NCBI GenBank assembly: GCA_021841935.1
Contig: JAKCDL010000016.1
Location: 1-48,130, forward strand
Reading direction: 5' to 3'
Length of the DNA stretch: 48,130 bases
Source: Actinomycetes bacterium
Lineage (GTDB): Bacteria; Actinomycetota; Acidimicrobiia; Acidimicrobiales; Acidimicrobiaceae
Positions 1 through 8,939 of this stretch are shown one piece after another (position 1 is the stretch's first letter; each line of letters begins with the position of its first letter). The notes beneath the pieces are model-generated. The model did no database searches. It saw only the letters and a list, made by a program, of their open reading frames with translations, and was not told the origin of the DNA. Position numbers and translations under genes: made by a program.

Positions 1-2562
1 CCCACCGACGCACCTCGAATTGAGGCACTTCACTCTCGCCTATCGCCAGAGACCATCTACTTTCGATTCTTCACACCACTTCCAAAACTCTCTCCGCCGA
101 TGTTGTCACGCTTCGTCAACGTCGACTACGACGATCGCATGGCCCTTGTCGCACTCTTAGGAGATGACATCATTGCGGTTGCTCGTTACGATCGACTTCC
201 AGGAAGTTCAAGTGCAGAGGTAGCATTTCTCGTCGACGACGCCCACCAAGGTAGAGGTATTGCCACAATAATGCTCGAGTTCCTCGTAGAGGCCGCTCGG
301 GAGGCCGGTATTTCGACCTTTATCGCCGATACACTGCCTGAAAACATGAGGATGCTCCGAGTCTTTCGAGATGCAGGGTTCGAAGACTCGCGCTCTTTTC
401 AAGACGGCGTAATACGAGTAAGGTTCGACATCAACCCAACTATCGAATCTATAAATCGCATGCACGCTCGCGAACAGAGAGCGGTCGCACGCTCGATGAG
501 AAGAATCTTGGCACCCAAATCAATCGCTGTAGTTGGCGCCTCTCGCGATCCACAGTCGGTTGGAAATGTAATCTTTCGCAACCTATTAGAGTCGTCATTT
601 GCAGGGCCGGTATACCCAGTCAACTCCCATACCAACTATGTATCAGCAGTTAGATCCTATAAATCCATCACTGAGATCGACGATGAGATCGACCTTGCTA
701 TCGTCGCAATACCTGCACCAGACATTAAGCAGTTCATCTCCGAAGCCGCCGAAATGGGAGTGGGCGGAATTGTTATTATCTCATCGGGATTTTCCGATGC
801 GTCAAATCCCGGCGCATATCATGAGCGCGAAATTGTCCGCCTTGCTCGACGAAACGGGATGCGAGTAGTTGGACCTTCGTCGATGGGAGTGGCAAATACA
901 CATCCCTTAGTGAGCATGAATGCAACGGTTGCACCATTTGGAATCAGCGAAGGGCGCGCAGCTCTGGTAGCACACTCCGGGGCACTTGGTCTGGCAATCG
1001 TCGAAGAGGCTCGGAGGCGTGGACTTGGACTTTCTAGTTTCGTCTCTACTGGTAACCGGGCAGATGTATCAGCTAACGATCTCCTTCAATATTGGGAGAA
1101 CGACGATACGACCGACGTCGTACTGCTGTATCTCGAAACCTTTGGAAACCCACGATCCTTCGCGCGAATTGCGCGAAAAGTCGCAGCTACTAAACCGATC
1201 GTGGCGGTAAAGGCCCGAAGGTATGGCCATAGCGGTGCGATGGTAGCAAGGAGTCTTCCAAAGATAGATGCGATCGACGTCGAACTTCCATCTCCCAAAG
1301 GAATTTATCCGCAATCTATCGAAGATGAGATAGCAGTAGAGGCCCTCTTGGAGCATACGGGAGTAATCCGAGTCGACTCCCTCGAACAACTCTTCGAAGT
1401 AGGAAGAGGCCTTGTGAGTCAGCCACTTCCCAAAGGGCGATCAGTCGCAATTGTCTCTAACAGCGGCGGCCCGGCACCGCTCGCTCAAGATGCCTGTGTG
1501 GCAAATGGTCTAAGGATGGCAAAGCTGTCACCCGAGACCCAAGCGCTTATAGAGGAGTGCTCATCCACTTCACGCCTGTCAAATCCCATTGAATTTGGCG
1601 CAGAGGTACCTCCTGAAGTCTATGGAGAAGCCCTCGAAATACTTCTAAATGATGAAGGAGTCGACGCCGTCATCGTCGTCTACGTTCCAACTGTAACCCA
1701 ACGCTACAGCGAAGAGCACTCTAGGAGCCATCCCGAGGAGGACCCGCCGGCAATTGCAGTAGCCAAGGCGGTCGCTCGTTCTATCTCAACTACAGCGTCA
1801 AAGTTCACCGGTGATAAGAAGAAAACGGTACTTGCAAACTTCCTGGCCATTCCTGGACTGAAATTTGAATTGACCACCAACGGGAGTGAAGTCCCGAACT
1901 ACAACTTCCCCGAGATGGCAGCGACGGTTCTAGCTCGAATGGCAGAGCACTACGCATGGAAGAATGACTTAAAGACCAAGGCGATAACCGTCTTAGACGT
2001 CGATAACGAGCGAGCAAATCGCATTATTAGAAATTCACTTGAAGCTATATCAACGCCACCTGAGGGTTCAGTAAAAGCTACTTGGCTCTCAGAGAGTGAC
2101 ACAGCTAAATTGCTTAGCGCATATCGAATCGACACCCGAGCACACGAAGCGACTACTGGCTACTTGAGCTATGAGTTGGCCGTGCCGTTTGATCTAAAAG
2201 TCGTTCACGACCGACTCTTCGGACCTGTTATGTCGATGGCGGTTCAAGGAGAAATTTCAGCCTATCTCGACTCGTCCAACCACATAACACTCCCCTTTTA
2301 TGAAGGTGAGGTAGAAAAGTTCATAGACGACATACCAGCAATTGGTCTGATCATGGGCGACTACGAGCGTACCATACATGACGTGACTTCTTTAGTTGAG
2401 ATCCTATCGAGAATCAGCCAGTTGATCGAGGATAACTTTGAGATCATCAACCTCTGTGCCACGGTTATCTCAACACCTAACGGTTCGTACCTATCAGAGT
2501 GTGAGATCCTATTAAATGACTGGTCGCCAATGGCTAGTGCGATCACACGATCACTTCGATAG
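1..2562 (+). CDS. GNAT acetyltransferase fused to a degenerate NDP-forming acyl-CoA ligase (5' partial)
   Basis: The reading frame is open from base 1, and the residues before the Met at 100 (RLSPETIYFRFF) are the usual start of such a GNAT domain, so the true start lies outside the window. Residue numbers here count from that Met. The GNAT part (to about 110) keeps the acetyl-CoA loop HQGRGIAT. A CoA-binding Rossmann domain follows (GASRDPQSVGN, about 146-240), then the ligase alpha-like domains (about 250-460) and a C-terminal ATP-grasp remnant. Two catalytic elements look lost. The phosphohistidine motif (SHTG in relatives) aligns with residues 385-388, with Leu386 at the His position. The ATP-grasp domain lacks roughly 80 residues between about 690 and 710, and its usual ELDLNP metal motif reads INLCAT. 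Actinobacterial Pat-type lysine acetyltransferases have this domain order. I infer a protein acetyltransferase controlled by acyl-CoA binding, not an acetate-CoA ligase. Confidence 0.85.
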   Translation, partial: PTDAPRIEALHSRLSPETIYFRFFTPLPKLSPPMLSRFVNVDYDDRMALVALLGDDIIAVARYDRLPGSSSAEVAFLVDDAHQGRGIATIMLEFLVEAAREAGISTFIADTLPENMRMLRVFRDAGFEDSRSFQDGVIRVRFDINPTIESINRMHAREQRAVARSMRRILAPKSIAVVGASRDPQSVGNVIFRNLLESSFAGPVYPVNSHTNYVSAVRSYKSITEIDDEIDLAIVAIPAPDIKQFISEAAEMGVGGIVIISSGFSDASNPGAYHEREIVRLARRNGMRVVGPSSMGVANTHPLVSMNATVAPFGISEGRAALVAHSGALGLAIVEEARRRGLGLSSFVSTGNRADVSANDLLQYWENDDTTDVVLLYLETFGNPRSFARIARKVAATKPIVAVKARRYGHSGAMVARSLPKIDAIDVELPSPKGIYPQSIEDEIAVEALLEHTGVIRVDSLEQLFEVGRGLVSQPLPKGRSVAIVSNSGGPAPLAQDACVANGLRMAKLSPETQALIEECSSTSRLSNPIEFGAEVPPEVYGEALEILLNDEGVDAVIVVYVPTVTQRYSEEHSRSHPEEDPPAIAVAKAVARSISTTASKFTGDKKKTVLANFLAIPGLKFELTTNGSEVPNYNFPEMAATVLARMAEHYAWKNDLKTKAITVLDVDNERANRIIRNSLEAISTPPEGSVKATWLSESDTAKLLSAYRIDTRAHEATTGYLSYELAVPFDLKVVHDRLFGPVMSMAVQGEISAYLDSSNHITLPFYEGEVEKFIDDIPAIGLIMGDYERTIHDVTSLVEILSRISQLIEDNFEIINLCATVISTPNGSYLSECEILLNDWSPMASAITRSLR

Positions 2563-2592
2563 CCTTTGGCGACCTAAAGCACTGAAACGGCT

Positions 2593-2615
2593 CTACTAAT
2601 AGTTGTTATTAGTAG
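2593..2615. terminator. Palindrome between convergent genes
   Basis: A perfect 9-bp inverted repeat (CTACTAATA, 5-nt loop GTTGT, TATTAGTAG) lies between the GNAT-ligase gene and the ATPase gene, and it contains the ATPase stop codon. It is AT-rich and has no clear T-run, so it could be only a weak bidirectional terminator. Confidence 0.3.
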
Positions 2616-3760
2616 ATAGCCAACTCTGTATTTACATCAAAGAAGTGCATAACCGCAGGGTTAGGACGAAGTCCAATAATGTCTCCGGCTTTGACACCTG
2701 CACGGGGCTCAACTCGAGCTATGCCAGCGCCGCTCGCCTCGAGGATGGTCTCTTCTTCATCCTTGGCTCCTTCTACGACGACAGCCTTAGCATCGGTGTT
2801 GAAGTGAACCAAAAGCTCTGAACCGAGTGCTTCGACGAGTTCCACTGTGGCAGTTATGGAGTTTGGAGTTCCCTTATCAACTAATTCAAAGTCCTCGGGG
2901 CGAATCCCGACCGTGATCCTACTGTTGGCATAAGAGGCAAGGTTGGGGTGTGAGATGTGGGCTACATCAGTAAGTTCGACGTACTCTCCGCCGATACGAA
3001 TCGACTTAGCGCCCTCTGAGAGCTGAGCCGAGTACATGTTTATAGAAGGCGATCCAATAAATGAGGCTACGAACTGATCGACTGGATGGTCGTAGAGGTT
3101 TTGAGGAGTATCGCACTGCAATATGTTCCCCTTGCTCAATACCGCCACCCTATCACCCATGGTCATAGCTTCGGTCTGATCGTGGGTAACATAGACCGTT
3201 GCGACACCAAGTCGCCTTTGGATCTTCAAAATCTCAGAGCGCATCTTAACGCGCAACTTAGCGTCAAGGTTCGAAAGGGGTTCGTCCATTAGAAAGACTG
3301 AAGGTTCGCGAACGATCGCACGACCCATCGCAACTCGCTGCCTCTGGCCACCCGAGAGTTGGCGAGGCTTTGACTCAAGGTATGGGGTTAGGCCAAGCAA
3401 TTCAGCCGCCTCCTCTACCTTACGCTTGATCTCACCTGGATCGGTCTTCTTGAGCTTCAATGCAAAGCCGATGTTATCCCTAACCGACATGTGAGGATAG
3501 AGAGCGTAGTTTTGAAAGACCATCGCGATATCTCGATCCTTGGGGCTAACTTCGTTGACCCTGCGATCGCCGATCTTCATGTCACCGTCGGTGATATCTT
3601 CTAGTCCCGCAATCATTCTCAGGAGCGTCGTCTTGCCGCAACCCGAGGGGCCTACGAGAACCATAAATTCCCCATCGGCGATCGCGAGTGAGACGTCATG
3701 GATTACATCAGCGCCATTTGGGTAGCGCTTCTTAATGTTGGACATTTCAATTGTTGCCAA
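2609..3760 (-). CDS. Sugar ABC transporter ATP-binding protein (MsmK/UgpC/MalK type)
   Basis: This is the energy-coupling ATPase of a carbohydrate importer (CUT1 family) and acts on the inner face of the membrane. I start it at the TTG at 3760, giving 383 aa. A G-rich ribosome site (AGGGGG) sits a few bases upstream, and the protein then begins [13 protein letters not shown] like its relatives; a longer upstream frame exists but adds no homologous residues. Walker A GPSGCGKT is at 37-44, LSGGQ at 135-139, Walker B VFLMDE at 155-160 and the switch His at 193. The last 140 residues form the TOBE/OB regulatory domain typical of MalK-like subunits. It follows the alpha-glucosidase gene after a 93-bp gap, so it is probably the last gene of the sugar operon, or it may have its own promoter and serve several importers. 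Confidence 0.93.
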   Translation of the reverse strand: MATIEMSNIKKRYPNGADVIHDVSLAIADGEFMVLVGPSGCGKTTLLRMIAGLEDITDGDMKIGDRRVNEVSPKDRDIAMVFQNYALYPHMSVRDNIGFALKLKKTDPGEIKRKVEEAAELLGLTPYLESKPRQLSGGQRQRVAMGRAIVREPSVFLMDEPLSNLDAKLRVKMRSEILKIQRRLGVATVYVTHDQTEAMTMGDRVAVLSKGNILQCDTPQNLYDHPVDQFVASFIGSPSINMYSAQLSEGAKSIRIGGEYVELTDVAHISHPNLASYANSRITVGIRPEDFELVDKGTPNSITATVELVEALGSELLVHFNTDAKAVVVEGAKDEEETILEASGAGIARVEPRAGVKAGDIIGLRPNPAVMHFFDVNTELAIY

Positions 3761-3853
3761 AATTCCCCCTAATTTAAAATTGCACAAGGGCTAGTAAAGA
3801 GAACGCATAAGCGAAGATCTCTAATGATCAACTCCCATAATCGTCTCCCACAC

Positions 3854-5497
3854 TCACCCCCGCACCTTAGGCGAAACTCCATCTGAGAAGATTAAAGCTT
3901 CGCTCGGCTGTAGGTAGAACGTCTCCCCACCCGAGACGTCACTTTCTTCGCCAGTTATGGAGGAGATGACAGTGCCAGCTCCCGCCACATCGGCGACGAC
4001 TTCACTATCTGCGAAGTTGAAGAGCGTATAGCTCATTCCGCTTCGAAGTAGTAGATGATTAGAGTCGACCGAAGCCACGGCAAAGTCATTACCCACATAT
4101 GAAGGTGAAGACTTACGCACTTCGATCAACTTACGCATATACAAGAGGTTAGATGATTTATCAGTGATTTGTGTCTCAACATCTAATACATTGGAGTCAT
4201 AAAATGGCAACCAGGGCTCAACACCTGCATTAGTAAATCCAAAGCCCTCTTCTTTACTCCACGGCATTGGAAGTCGCGCCCTATCACGTTGAAATCTTGC
4301 ACCTACAACCCGTGCCGTCATTTCATCGCGCATCTTTGAAACATCTAGCTCTCCATCTACTAGACCAAGCTCGTCTCCGTAGTAGATAACTGTGGTTCCA
4401 GGCAAGACCATCAACAGAGTCATCGCCATTCGAATCTTCTTATTGTCACCGTTACACCAACGAGATGGGAAGCGAGAGATGTCGTGGTTCGAGCCGGTCC
4501 ATGCGATCTCGGCGCCGTCAGGAACCATAGCTAGGGTCTCTTCTATTACCTCAGCTATCGCAAGGGGAGAAAAGTCGCTGTAGGTAAAGCGGAAGTTGAA
4601 TGGTAGTTGAAGCTCGAGCCCCTCCTCCTTGCTACCGTAAAACGCCTTCAGGCGGTCGAAGGATGCCACCCATGTTTCACCAAGTAGCAACTTCTCCTGA
4701 TCATAGGAGCTAGAGATCTCACGCCACCTTCGATAGATCTGATGTACCTCAGGCTGATTCTTGTTGTATCGCTGCTCGTAGCCAAAACCTAACCCGAACT
4801 TCTCATTAGCTCGATCGAGAGGGGGGTTATCTCTAAGATACCTATCCTTATAGAGACCATGGGCAACATCGATTCTGAATCCCGCGACGCCCCTATCGAA
4901 CCAAAACTTTAAGATCTCTTCGAACTCCCTATGAACCTCTTCGTTCCACCAATTGAGATCTGGCTGGCTCTCGAGATAGTTATGCATGTAGAGGTACTCT
5001 TCGTCTTGGTCTACCTTCGTCCAAGCGCTTTTACCTGTATTGTCGAGCCAATTATTAGGTGGAGCCCCTCCAACGCCTGCTTTGGCGAAGAGGTAGTAGT
5101 CCCTGTACTTAGAGGACCTGTCGCCTATCGCCTCTTGAAACCACCGATGTTGGTCACTCGTATGATTTGGGATCAGGTCTAGGAGAACCTTAATCCCAAG
5201 AGCATCTGCCTCAGCCAGAAAGGCCTCCATAGCCTCCATCCCGCCAAGAGACGACGACGTATCTAGGTAATCTGAGACATCATATCCCCAGTCACAATCG
5301 GGTGAGGGCATGGACGGTGAGAGCCATATGCCATCTACTCCAAGATCAGCTAGGTAGCGAAGCTTGCTACGAGCCCCAATTAGATCTCCAAGGCCGTCAC
5401 CGTTGCCATCTGCGAAGGAGCGCAGATAGATGTGGTAGATCACGCCACCACTCCACCAAGGCTTATCCCTCGTAGCTCCTTCACTTGCCAAAGCCAT
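3854..5497 (-). CDS. GH13 alpha-glucosidase (oligo-1,6-glucosidase-like)
   Basis: This retaining glycoside hydrolase of family 13 hydrolyses alpha-glucosidic bonds in short oligosaccharides. It has no signal peptide, so it should act in the cytoplasm on imported sugar. All catalytic motifs are present in the 547-aa product: DLIPNHTS (107-114), nucleophile Asp210 in GFRIDVAHG, acid/base Glu274 in LLGETWV and transition-state Asp339 in GSNHDIS. Length and N-terminus (WWSGGVIYHIYLRSFADGNG) fit actinobacterial AglA-type enzymes. It starts 4 bp after the second permease gene, which makes co-transcription near certain. The exact substrate (maltose, isomaltose, trehalose-like or sucrose-like) cannot be read from sequence alone. 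Confidence 0.9.
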   Translation of the reverse strand: MALASEGATRDKPWWSGGVIYHIYLRSFADGNGDGLGDLIGARSKLRYLADLGVDGIWLSPSMPSPDCDWGYDVSDYLDTSSSLGGMEAMEAFLAEADALGIKVLLDLIPNHTSDQHRWFQEAIGDRSSKYRDYYLFAKAGVGGAPPNNWLDNTGKSAWTKVDQDEEYLYMHNYLESQPDLNWWNEEVHREFEEILKFWFDRGVAGFRIDVAHGLYKDRYLRDNPPLDRANEKFGLGFGYEQRYNKNQPEVHQIYRRWREISSSYDQEKLLLGETWVASFDRLKAFYGSKEEGLELQLPFNFRFTYSDFSPLAIAEVIEETLAMVPDGAEIAWTGSNHDISRFPSRWCNGDNKKIRMAMTLLMVLPGTTVIYYGDELGLVDGELDVSKMRDEMTARVVGARFQRDRARLPMPWSKEEGFGFTNAGVEPWLPFYDSNVLDVETQITDKSSNLLYMRKLIEVRKSSPSYVGNDFAVASVDSNHLLLRSGMSYTLFNFADSEVVADVAGAGTVISSITGEESDVSGGETFYLQPSEALIFSDGVSPKVRG

Positions 5498-5501
5498 GGA
5501 C

Positions 5502-6344
5502 TTAGCCCTTCACTGAACCCGACGTCAAGCCTGACACTACAGACTTTCTAAAGACGAATACCAGAATCCCAATTGGAATAACCGCCACTACAGATGCTGC
5601 AAAGATAGTTCCATAGGGGATATTAAAGGGTGTTCCAAAGAGTGCAATTCCAACCGGTATCGTTCGGTAGTTATTGGAGTTATTGAAGGTGAGAGCCATC
5701 AAAAACTCGGTCCAGGCAGCAGTAAAGGTGAAGACACCGGCGGTAAAGAGGCCTGGAAGTGCTTGGGGCATCACTATCGACCAGTAGATCTTCCATGGAG
5801 AAGCACCGTCGATTCTCCCGGTCTCTTCCATCTCCTTTGGAATCCCCTGGAAGTAGTTTCGGAGGATCCAAATCGCAAAGGGGAGGTTGAAGGCGGTGTA
5901 GGGAACAATTAGAGCTTGGTAGCTATTTAGGATTCCAACGGTTCTCTCGAGTAGATAGAGCGGCGGAACAACTGCAATCCCTGGAAAGAGTGAGATGATC
6001 AAGAGGGTGATCAATATCGCGCTCTTTCCTCTCATCGGAAGACGACCGAGACCATAGCCAGCCAAGGAGCCGAAGAAGAGAACCAAGATAGTTGTGACCA
6101 CTGTAACTACTACGGAGTTTCTGAAATATATCCCAAATCCATAGGTGTGGAAGGCATCTCTGTAGTTTGCCAACGACAGAGGGTTTGGAAAGAATTGAGG
6201 AGGGGTAGCTCCCAAAGAGGCGGGCTGCTTGAGAGATGAGATAACCAACCAGTAGATGGGGAGCATCACGAACAAGATCACAACGACAACGCCAAAGTTA
6301 ACGCCGTTTATGTATCGCTTCCAACCGACGCGAGTCACCTTCAT
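5502..6344 (-). CDS. Sugar ABC transporter permease, MalG type
   Basis: This is the second membrane subunit of the CUT1 sugar importer. The 280-aa protein has about six hydrophobic helices. The cytoplasmic EAA loop that docks on the ATPase is visible as EETGRIDGASPWKIYW. The ATG overlaps the stop of the upstream permease by 4 bp (ATGA), and a GGAGGAG ribosome site lies just before it, so the two permeases are translationally coupled in about equal amounts. The GH13 gene follows after 4 bp. Confidence 0.92.
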   Translation of the reverse strand: MKVTRVGWKRYINGVNFGVVVVILFVMLPIYWLVISSLKQPASLGATPPQFFPNPLSLANYRDAFHTYGFGIYFRNSVVVTVVTTILVLFFGSLAGYGLGRLPMRGKSAILITLLIISLFPGIAVVPPLYLLERTVGILNSYQALIVPYTAFNLPFAIWILRNYFQGIPKEMEETGRIDGASPWKIYWSIVMPQALPGLFTAGVFTFTAAWTEFLMALTFNNSNNYRTIPVGIALFGTPFNIPYGTIFAASVVAVIPIGILVFVFRKSVVSGLTSGSVKG

Positions 6345-7312
6345 AGATCTCCTCCGTTCACCTGAGAACGAAATGCTCTAAGGAAGAGCAGACATCCGAT
6401 AAGGACTAGCAGGGTGGCGCTTACAGCTACAGCCGATCCGGGACCGAACTCTAAGTTATTGAACATCACCTTGTAACCAAGGATCGCAAGCGACGTTGTT
6501 GATGTGCCAGGTCCACCACTTGTTAGAACGAAGGGTAGGTCAAAGACTCCAAAGGCTTGGAGGATTCTGAATAAAACTGCAATCGAGAGAGTTGGCCGCA
6601 GTAGCGGGAAGGTTATCTTCCAAAATGACTGCCATGGAGAACAACCATCGACCGATGCCGCCTCGAATACATCACTTGGAAGCATGACGAGACCGGCAAG
6701 GACTATGACGGCAACGAAAGGTGTCGTCTTCCAGATGTCAGCTGCCATCATGGCGATAATTGCTGGGGTCGGTGTGCCAAGTATTACCGGCTTTCCAAAG
6801 CCGATCGAATTGATCAGGTACTGCAAAACACCATAGGTACCTTGATAGACGTATTGCCAAAGCTCAGCGGAGATGACTGTGATGATCGACCACGGCAACA
6901 GCAAGAGAGCCATCATCGGTCCTCGACCTTTGGAGAGCTTTTCCATCAGCACCGCGAAGGCCGTACCGAGAACTACCTCAATGAAGACGGTTACGAATGT
7001 GTAGAAGACTGTAAAACCAAGGGAGTACCTCCACTCAGATGAGTGGATAAGGAGCGAGTAGTTACTGAAGGTGAATCCTTGTAACTGAAAGCCGTTGCCC
7101 GTTATGTTGACGTTTGAGAGGCTCAATACGATCGAGAAGACGACGGGAAAGATCGTTATAGCACCGACGATTACCAGGGCTGGAGTTGTAAAGCGCCAAC
7201 CCAACCTAGCGAGCATTATCTGATTACGATCTCGAAATTGCTTATTCGCCTTGGGCCTTTGTTTGGTAGGACTCCCAACCTCAGCCTCTTTAGCGACTTC
7301 AACTACTGCCAT
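6341..7312 (-). CDS. Sugar ABC transporter permease, MalF type
   Basis: This is the first membrane subunit of the importer (323 aa), with a charged N-terminal stretch of about 40 residues before the first helix. The EAA loop reads FEAASVDGCSPWQSFWKIT, with the conserved Gly. It lies 131 bp downstream of the binding-protein gene, separated by a large stem-loop, and overlaps the MalG-type gene by 4 bp. It pairs with that permease to form the channel. Confidence 0.92.
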   Translation of the reverse strand: MAVVEVAKEAEVGSPTKQRPKANKQFRDRNQIMLARLGWRFTTPALVIVGAITIFPVVFSIVLSLSNVNITGNGFQLQGFTFSNYSLLIHSSEWRYSLGFTVFYTFVTVFIEVVLGTAFAVLMEKLSKGRGPMMALLLLPWSIITVISAELWQYVYQGTYGVLQYLINSIGFGKPVILGTPTPAIIAMMAADIWKTTPFVAVIVLAGLVMLPSDVFEAASVDGCSPWQSFWKITFPLLRPTLSIAVLFRILQAFGVFDLPFVLTSGGPGTSTTSLAILGYKVMFNNLEFGPGSAVAVSATLLVLIGCLLFLRAFRSQVNGGDL

Positions 7313-7363
7313 TGAACCACCATTTCTTTATAACAATGTGACGTATCGGTGGGGTATAAATTT

Positions 7364-7431
7364 GCGCCCTTCCAAGCCTGGGGTGTTGGCCTTCCCTGGC
7401 ATATATGTATGCCAGGGAACCGAAAGGGCGC
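7364..7431 (-). promoter_or_regulatory. Nested stem-loop between binding-protein and permease genes
   Basis: The inner hairpin has a perfect 12-bp stem (7392-7403 with 7408-7419) and a 4-nt loop. An outer 8-bp stem (GCGCCCTT 7364-7371 with 7424-7431) encloses it. There is no T-run after it in the reading direction. In maltose-type operons, structures at this place limit read-through and protect the 3' end of the binding-protein mRNA, so that more binding protein than permease is made. That role is inferred here. Confidence 0.65.
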
Positions 7432-7443
7432 GCATAGGGGTCT

Positions 7444-8799
7444 TTAGAGTCCGCCGCTAAGTGCGGAGTTCATCTGGCTAGCAGCAGAGGAGAGAGCTGC
7501 CGATACAGACGAAGATCCGGTCAGTGCGGAGTTGACGTTGGTATATATCGCTTGCGAAACCGCTGCATAGTTGGGCGAGCCAGATGGCCTTGGAATCAAG
7601 TTCTCCTTAGCTGCGATCTGAAGCGGAGGTGGAGCTGTCGTAGAAGCTGCGAATTGCTGACGAACCGACTGGAGGGTTGGAATGAAGGAGGCATTAGCGA
7701 GCATCGTCTGTGCAGTGGTGCCAGCCATCCACTTGATGAACGTCAAGTCAGCACTCAAGTGTGTGGAGTGAGGATTGACATAGAGGTTCCAGCCACCGAT
7801 GTTAGCATAGCCAGTTCCACTTTGACCAGCGAAGGTCGGAAGTGTAGTTACGCCAACCTTTCCAACAACCGCAGATCCAGCAGATGTCTGAGAGTCAGAC
7901 CATGCATATGACCAGTTGCGAAGGAATGCTGCGTTACCAGCGACGAAGGTGGATTCGGCCTGTGGCTCTTGCATAGTCGTAACCGACGCCGGGCTTGCCC
8001 CTGAAGTGATTAGCGAGCGCATGAAGGTCAGTGCCCTTTGTCCAGCAGCTGAGTTAATGGTCGATTGGGTGTAGCCAGAGTTGACGACATTTCCACCGGC
8101 AGAACCTAGATACTCCATGAAGTTACAGGTGAGACCCTCATAGGAGTTACCCTCCCATACGAAGCCGTTTTGAACCGCTCCAGACTTTACAAGTTGTACT
8201 GCCTCTTGTTGTAGCTGTTCCCAAGTCGTTGGAACAGGTAGGTTGGCTGCTTGGAGAAGGTCCTTGCGGTAGAAGAGGAAGCCCTGGTCTTCGAAGAGGG
8301 GTGACCCATAGACTTGACCCTTATAGGTTGCACCCTGAACCAAACCAGGTGCAAATTGCGACCAGTAGCTCGACGGTAGATACTTAGAGAGCGGAAGAGC
8401 CAAACCGTGTGCCCCAAACTGAGCCGGCCAAATTACGTCGCCCATGAAGACGTCAGGCGAGGTCGATCCACCAGAGATCTGTGTCGTCAACTGCGCTCTG
8501 TTGGTATCAGTGTTCGTCGGTGCCGACACCAAGTTCACCTTGATGTTGGGGTAGACCTTTTCGAAGGCCGAGATCAAATTCGAACGGATGTCAGCACTAC
8601 CAGCACCAAGCGGACTCGACCACCATGTAATGGTCTGTGGACCACTAGAGGCAGCGGTCGTTGCCGACGATGACGATGAGCTTGAAGCCGATGAGCCGCA
8701 AGCTGCAAGAATGAAAGATGAGGTTGCCAGCGCTACGGCGTACTTGCCACCGCGACGACGCCGTATGCGAGCCTTTGGCTCTACCTGATCACTATTCAT
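7444..8799 (-). CDS. Sugar ABC transporter substrate-binding lipoprotein
   Basis: This is the extracellular sugar receptor of the importer (451 aa). An Arg-rich N-terminus (RIRRRRGGK) precedes a hydrophobic stretch and the lipobox LAAC, with the lipidated Cys at 34, followed by a Ser-rich linker of about 20 residues. The mature part begins TITWWSSPLG, as in family 1 solute-binding proteins (MalE-like). The start ATG at 8799 has a strong AAGGAG site at 8805-8810. It is the first gene of the sugar operon, just downstream of the LacI-type regulator gene, which fits regulation by that protein. Confidence 0.92.
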   Translation of the reverse strand: MNSDQVEPKARIRRRRGGKYAVALATSSFILAACGSSASSSSSSSATTAASSGPQTITWWSSPLGAGSADIRSNLISAFEKVYPNIKVNLVSAPTNTDTNRAQLTTQISGGSTSPDVFMGDVIWPAQFGAHGLALPLSKYLPSSYWSQFAPGLVQGATYKGQVYGSPLFEDQGFLFYRKDLLQAANLPVPTTWEQLQQEAVQLVKSGAVQNGFVWEGNSYEGLTCNFMEYLGSAGGNVVNSGYTQSTINSAAGQRALTFMRSLITSGASPASVTTMQEPQAESTFVAGNAAFLRNWSYAWSDSQTSAGSAVVGKVGVTTLPTFAGQSGTGYANIGGWNLYVNPHSTHLSADLTFIKWMAGTTAQTMLANASFIPTLQSVRQQFAASTTAPPPLQIAAKENLIPRPSGSPNYAAVSQAIYTNVNSALTGSSSVSAALSSAASQMNSALSGGL

Positions 8800-8814
8800 C
8801 TAAACTCCTTATTG

Positions 8815-8825
8815 TGCAAATTGCA
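8815..8825. promoter_or_regulatory. Small palindrome in the leader of the sugar operon
   Basis: TGCAA-A-TTGCA is a perfect 11-bp palindrome just upstream of the ribosome site of the binding-protein gene. It could be a LacI-family half-site pair, but its sequence differs from the strong operator at 10081-10098. I saw no convincing -35/-10 pair in the 140 bp between the two genes. Confidence 0.25.
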
Positions 8826-8939
8826 TTTTTGTGACTTGCCGCGAACGAGTCTTCCTGTCCTTAGGATCCCAAACCTCAATTACCGGAAGGCTTTTTCGTG
8901 CGGCTTTTTGACTTAACTTCTTTTCGAAAAACCAATCAA

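Noticed and set aside
2130..2240. Frameshift as the reason for the missing ATP-grasp part of the first gene
   Set aside because: The DNA between the flanking conserved segments is too short to encode the missing residues in any frame, so it is a true deletion in frame.
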